Positions 63,960 to 64,000 of a DNA stretch of 64,000 bases are shown here, piece after piece. Source of the DNA: Streptomyces sp. RKND-216 (GTDB lineage Bacteria > Actinomycetota > Actinomycetes > Streptomycetales > Streptomycetaceae); NCBI RefSeq assembly GCF_004795255.1, contig NZ_SSBQ01000002.1:3998001-4062000 (forward strand). Reading direction: 5' to 3'. The notes below the pieces were generated by a model that searched no databases, was not told the origin of the DNA, and saw only the letters and a program-made list of their open reading frames with translations. The position numbers and the translations under genes are program-made. Numbering within the stretch: the first letter of the stretch is position 1; each line of letters starts with the position of its first letter.

Positions 63960-64000
63960 TCAGACCTGTCGCCGGTACGCGCGGAGCGCCAGCGGAGCGA
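63960..64000 (-). CDS. C-terminal end of a further minus-strand gene (partial)
   Basis: On the minus strand the last 41 bases read in one frame as APLALRAYRRQV followed by TGA (63960-63962), 12 bases before the DegT start. Short and unassignable, but spacing and composition fit an upstream gene of the same operon continuing beyond the window. Confidence 0.35.
   Translation of the reverse strand, partial: APLALRAYRRQV

Overview
The window is chromosomal DNA from a high-GC actinomycete, almost certainly a Streptomyces. Third codon positions are strongly G/C, GTG and TTG starts are frequent, many starts look leaderless, and the core genes (citrate synthase, RecD-like helicase, NhaA, an Rpf protein behind a c-di-AMP riboswitch) are of Streptomyces type. 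I see no tRNA, rRNA, CRISPR array, insertion sequence or phage module.

Region 1 (1 to about 18.4 kb) is core and accessory housekeeping: a MarR-GNAT fusion cut by the window edge, a RecD-like helicase, citrate synthase, a Crp-like site and a possible small RNA, a copper chaperone with a CsoR-type palindrome, a small HTH protein, a myo-inositol catabolic block (iolE divergent from iolC-iolB-iolD), a zinc-ribbon membrane protein, a shattered secreted-protein pseudogene, nhaA, a PucR-type regulator, an antibiotic-kinase-like APH, and an rpf gene.

Region 2 (about 18.5 to 27 kb) looks like the regulatory and supply edge of a biosynthetic gene cluster. It holds a TTA-containing LuxR-type regulator with a degenerate receiver domain, a broken monooxygenase, a metallophosphoesterase, an acyl-CoA carboxylase beta subunit, a 923-residue LAL regulator and a phosphopantetheinyl transferase.

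Region 3 (about 26.5 to beyond 64 kb) is the cluster proper. A minus-strand operon encodes a TPP enzyme, an SRPBCC cyclase-like protein, a KAS III-like enzyme and a class III aminotransferase. A plus-strand operon encodes MqnE, a ferredoxin, MqnA, MqnC and dTDP-glucose 4,6-dehydratase, so three enzymes of the futalosine menaquinone route sit inside a secondary-metabolite operon. A minus-strand operon carries three MGT-type glycosyltransferases, RmlA and a P450. Then come a GH20 hexosaminidase without signal peptide, a short ANL adenylating enzyme, a one-module type I PKS (AL-ACP-KS-AT-DH-KR-ACP-TE), a discrete acyltransferase, a membrane-anchored esterase, and a long minus-strand sugar block (FAD oxidoreductase, SDR, UDP-glucuronate decarboxylase-like epimerase, a fourth glycosyltransferase, two DegT aminotransferases, a 3,4-ketoisomerase).

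My reading, which is inference: chorismate is diverted by a cluster-dedicated MqnA/MqnE/MqnC set toward a futalosine-type intermediate or 1,4-dihydroxy-6-naphthoate. That acid, or an acid derived from it, is adenylated, extended once with malonyl-CoA to an alpha,beta-unsaturated acyl chain, and decorated with at least two kinds of amino sugar. mqnB and mqnD are not in the window. CTAG-containing elements recur in the promoter regions of this cluster and may be the operator of one of the two cluster regulators. I cannot assign a known product.
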